Source: Deltaproteobacteria bacterium (GTDB lineage: Bacteria > Myxococcota_A > Polyangia > Polyangiales > Ga0077539). Taken from it: 7,952 nucleotides of DNA. Made by a program: the position numbers and the translations under genes. Below, in pieces: positions 7,624-7,952 of the stretch (position 1 is the first letter of the stretch; each line of letters opens with the position of its first letter). The stretch lies in NCBI GenBank assembly GCA_947494865.1, contig CANMAT010000148.1, positions 1-7,952 of the forward strand, read 5' to 3'. Below the pieces are notes generated by a model. That model saw only the letters and a program-made list of their open reading frames with translations, was not told where the DNA came from and did no database searches.

Positions 7624-7952
7624 AAGCACAGGCTCCCCGAGCACCGCGCGGGCGCGAGGCACGCCCCGCCGCAGCAGAGCTGTCCGCGAGAGCCGCACGC
7701 GCGACAGAGGCTCCCCGAACACACGTTGCCCGCGGCGCACGAACTCCCCGGGCAGCACACCTGACTCGTCTGACCGCACGGGCGGCACAAACTCCCGGAG
7801 CAGTAGTTGCCCGCCGCGCAAGAGCTACCCGGGCAGCACGTCTGACTCGATTGACCGCACGGGCGGCACAGGCTCCCCGAGCAGTAGTTGCCCGCCGAGC
7901 ACACGCTCCCAGGGCAGCACGTCTGGCTCGATTGGCCACACGCGCGACACAG
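7620..7952 (-). CDS. Cys-rich tandem-repeat protein, C-terminal part
   Basis: The frame is open from the right edge to a TGA at 7620-7622. The visible 110 residues hold 25 cysteines. They form four copies of a 27-residue unit with the spacing C-x6-CC-x4-C-x5-C-x4-C-x2, for example CGQSSQTCCPGSSC then AAGNYCSGSLCRP; the last copy is shorter (CC-x3-C) and more diverged. The GTG at 7904 lies inside a repeat and is not a real start; the gene continues past the window. Copies differ mainly at synonymous positions, which shows the protein frame is under selection. The pattern resembles the disulfide-rich, Dickkopf-like or granulin-like repeats of secreted myxobacterial proteins, so an extracytoplasmic disulfide-bonded domain is likely, but the N-terminus and any signal peptide are outside view. 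Metal binding is an alternative. It is the first visible gene of the operon with the nitrate reductase-associated gene and mobA. Confidence 0.8.
   Translation of the reverse strand: MCRACGQSSQTCCPGSVCSAGNYCSGSLCRPCGQSSQTCCPGSSCAAGNYCSGSLCRPCGQTSQVCCPGSSCAAGNVCSGSLCRACGSRGQLCCGGACLAPARCSGSLCF
7623..7940 (-). repeat. Tandem array of 81-base coding repeats
   Basis: Copies run 7940-7860, 7859-7779, 7778-7698 and a shorter 75-base copy 7697-7623, all in frame in the Cys-rich gene. A further partial unit extends to the right edge. The invariant string encoding Cys-Ser-Gly-Ser-Leu-Cys closes each unit. Copies 1 and 2 differ by about eight synonymous and two amino-acid-changing codons; copies 2 and 3 by about ten and four. 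Confidence 0.85.
7633..7638 (-). promoter_or_regulatory. Ribosome binding site (GGGGAG) of the nitrate reductase-associated gene, inside the last Cys repeat
   Basis: On the minus strand GGGGAG is 9 bases before the TTG at 7623. It also encodes Gly-Ser of the last Cys-rich repeat, and the same GGGAG string recurs in each repeat unit, so the site may be a by-product of the repeat sequence. Confidence 0.45.

Noticed and set aside
7624..7821. Longer start for the nitrate reductase-associated protein at 7821
   Set aside because: The extra residues are the Cys repeats read in the wrong frame and show no family similarity; the TTG at 7623 gives the usual family length.
7175..7939. Extension of the mobA frame upstream to 7939
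   Set aside because: The extra 255 residues are Arg/Ala-rich and run through the nitrate reductase-associated and Cys-repeat genes in another frame; the nucleotide-binding motif starts right after the ATG at 7174.
7623..7940. Regular repeats as a possible CRISPR array
   Set aside because: The units are contiguous 81-base copies without unique spacers, and all are in frame in a Cys-patterned protein.

Overview
The window is a dense, very GC-rich bacterial segment with strong G/C preference at third codon positions. A eukaryotic-type Ser/Thr kinase with an N-terminal Cys ribbon, an FGE-like domain gene, a large Cys-rich VWA-type lipoprotein, an NtrC-family response regulator and a Cys-repeat protein together suggest a myxobacterium (Myxococcota, probably Polyangia). 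This assignment is inferred from gene content; there is no rRNA or marker gene here.

Layout, left to right: (1) the 3' end of an FGE-sulfatase-like (SUMF1/PvdO-type) gene on +, ending at 386; (2) a soluble Ser/Thr protein kinase on -, 387-2156, whose stop codon directly abuts the previous one; (3) a 43-base divergent gap; (4) an RluA-type pseudouridine synthase with an S4 domain on +, 2200-3177; (5) a secreted lipoprotein with a VWA-like metal-site motif on -, 3182-4993, convergent at 4 bases; (6) a 239-base divergent regulatory region, 4994-5232; (7) an NtrC-type sigma-54 response regulator on +, 5233-6621; (8) a minus-strand operon entering from the right edge: a Cys-rich tandem-repeat protein (7620 to beyond 7952), a nitrate-reductase-associated protein (7171-7623) and mobA (6599-7174). 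The last three genes are linked by 4-base overlaps (TTGA, then ATGA), and mobA runs 23 bases into the 3' end of the response regulator on the opposite strand.

Functionally, the right-hand operon points to molybdenum-cofactor and nitrate reductase maturation: MobA makes the guanine-dinucleotide form of the cofactor, and its upstream neighbour belongs to a family found beside nitrate reductase genes. The unexpected member is the disulfide-type Cys-repeat protein fused to this operon by overlapping codons. The regulator and lipoprotein share one promoter region, so the regulator may control the lipoprotein, but no clear sigma-54 promoter is visible. No mobile element, CRISPR array, tRNA or rRNA was seen. 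I found no clear-cut new multi-gene system; the Cys-repeat/nitrate reductase-associated protein/MobA operon is the most unusual arrangement.
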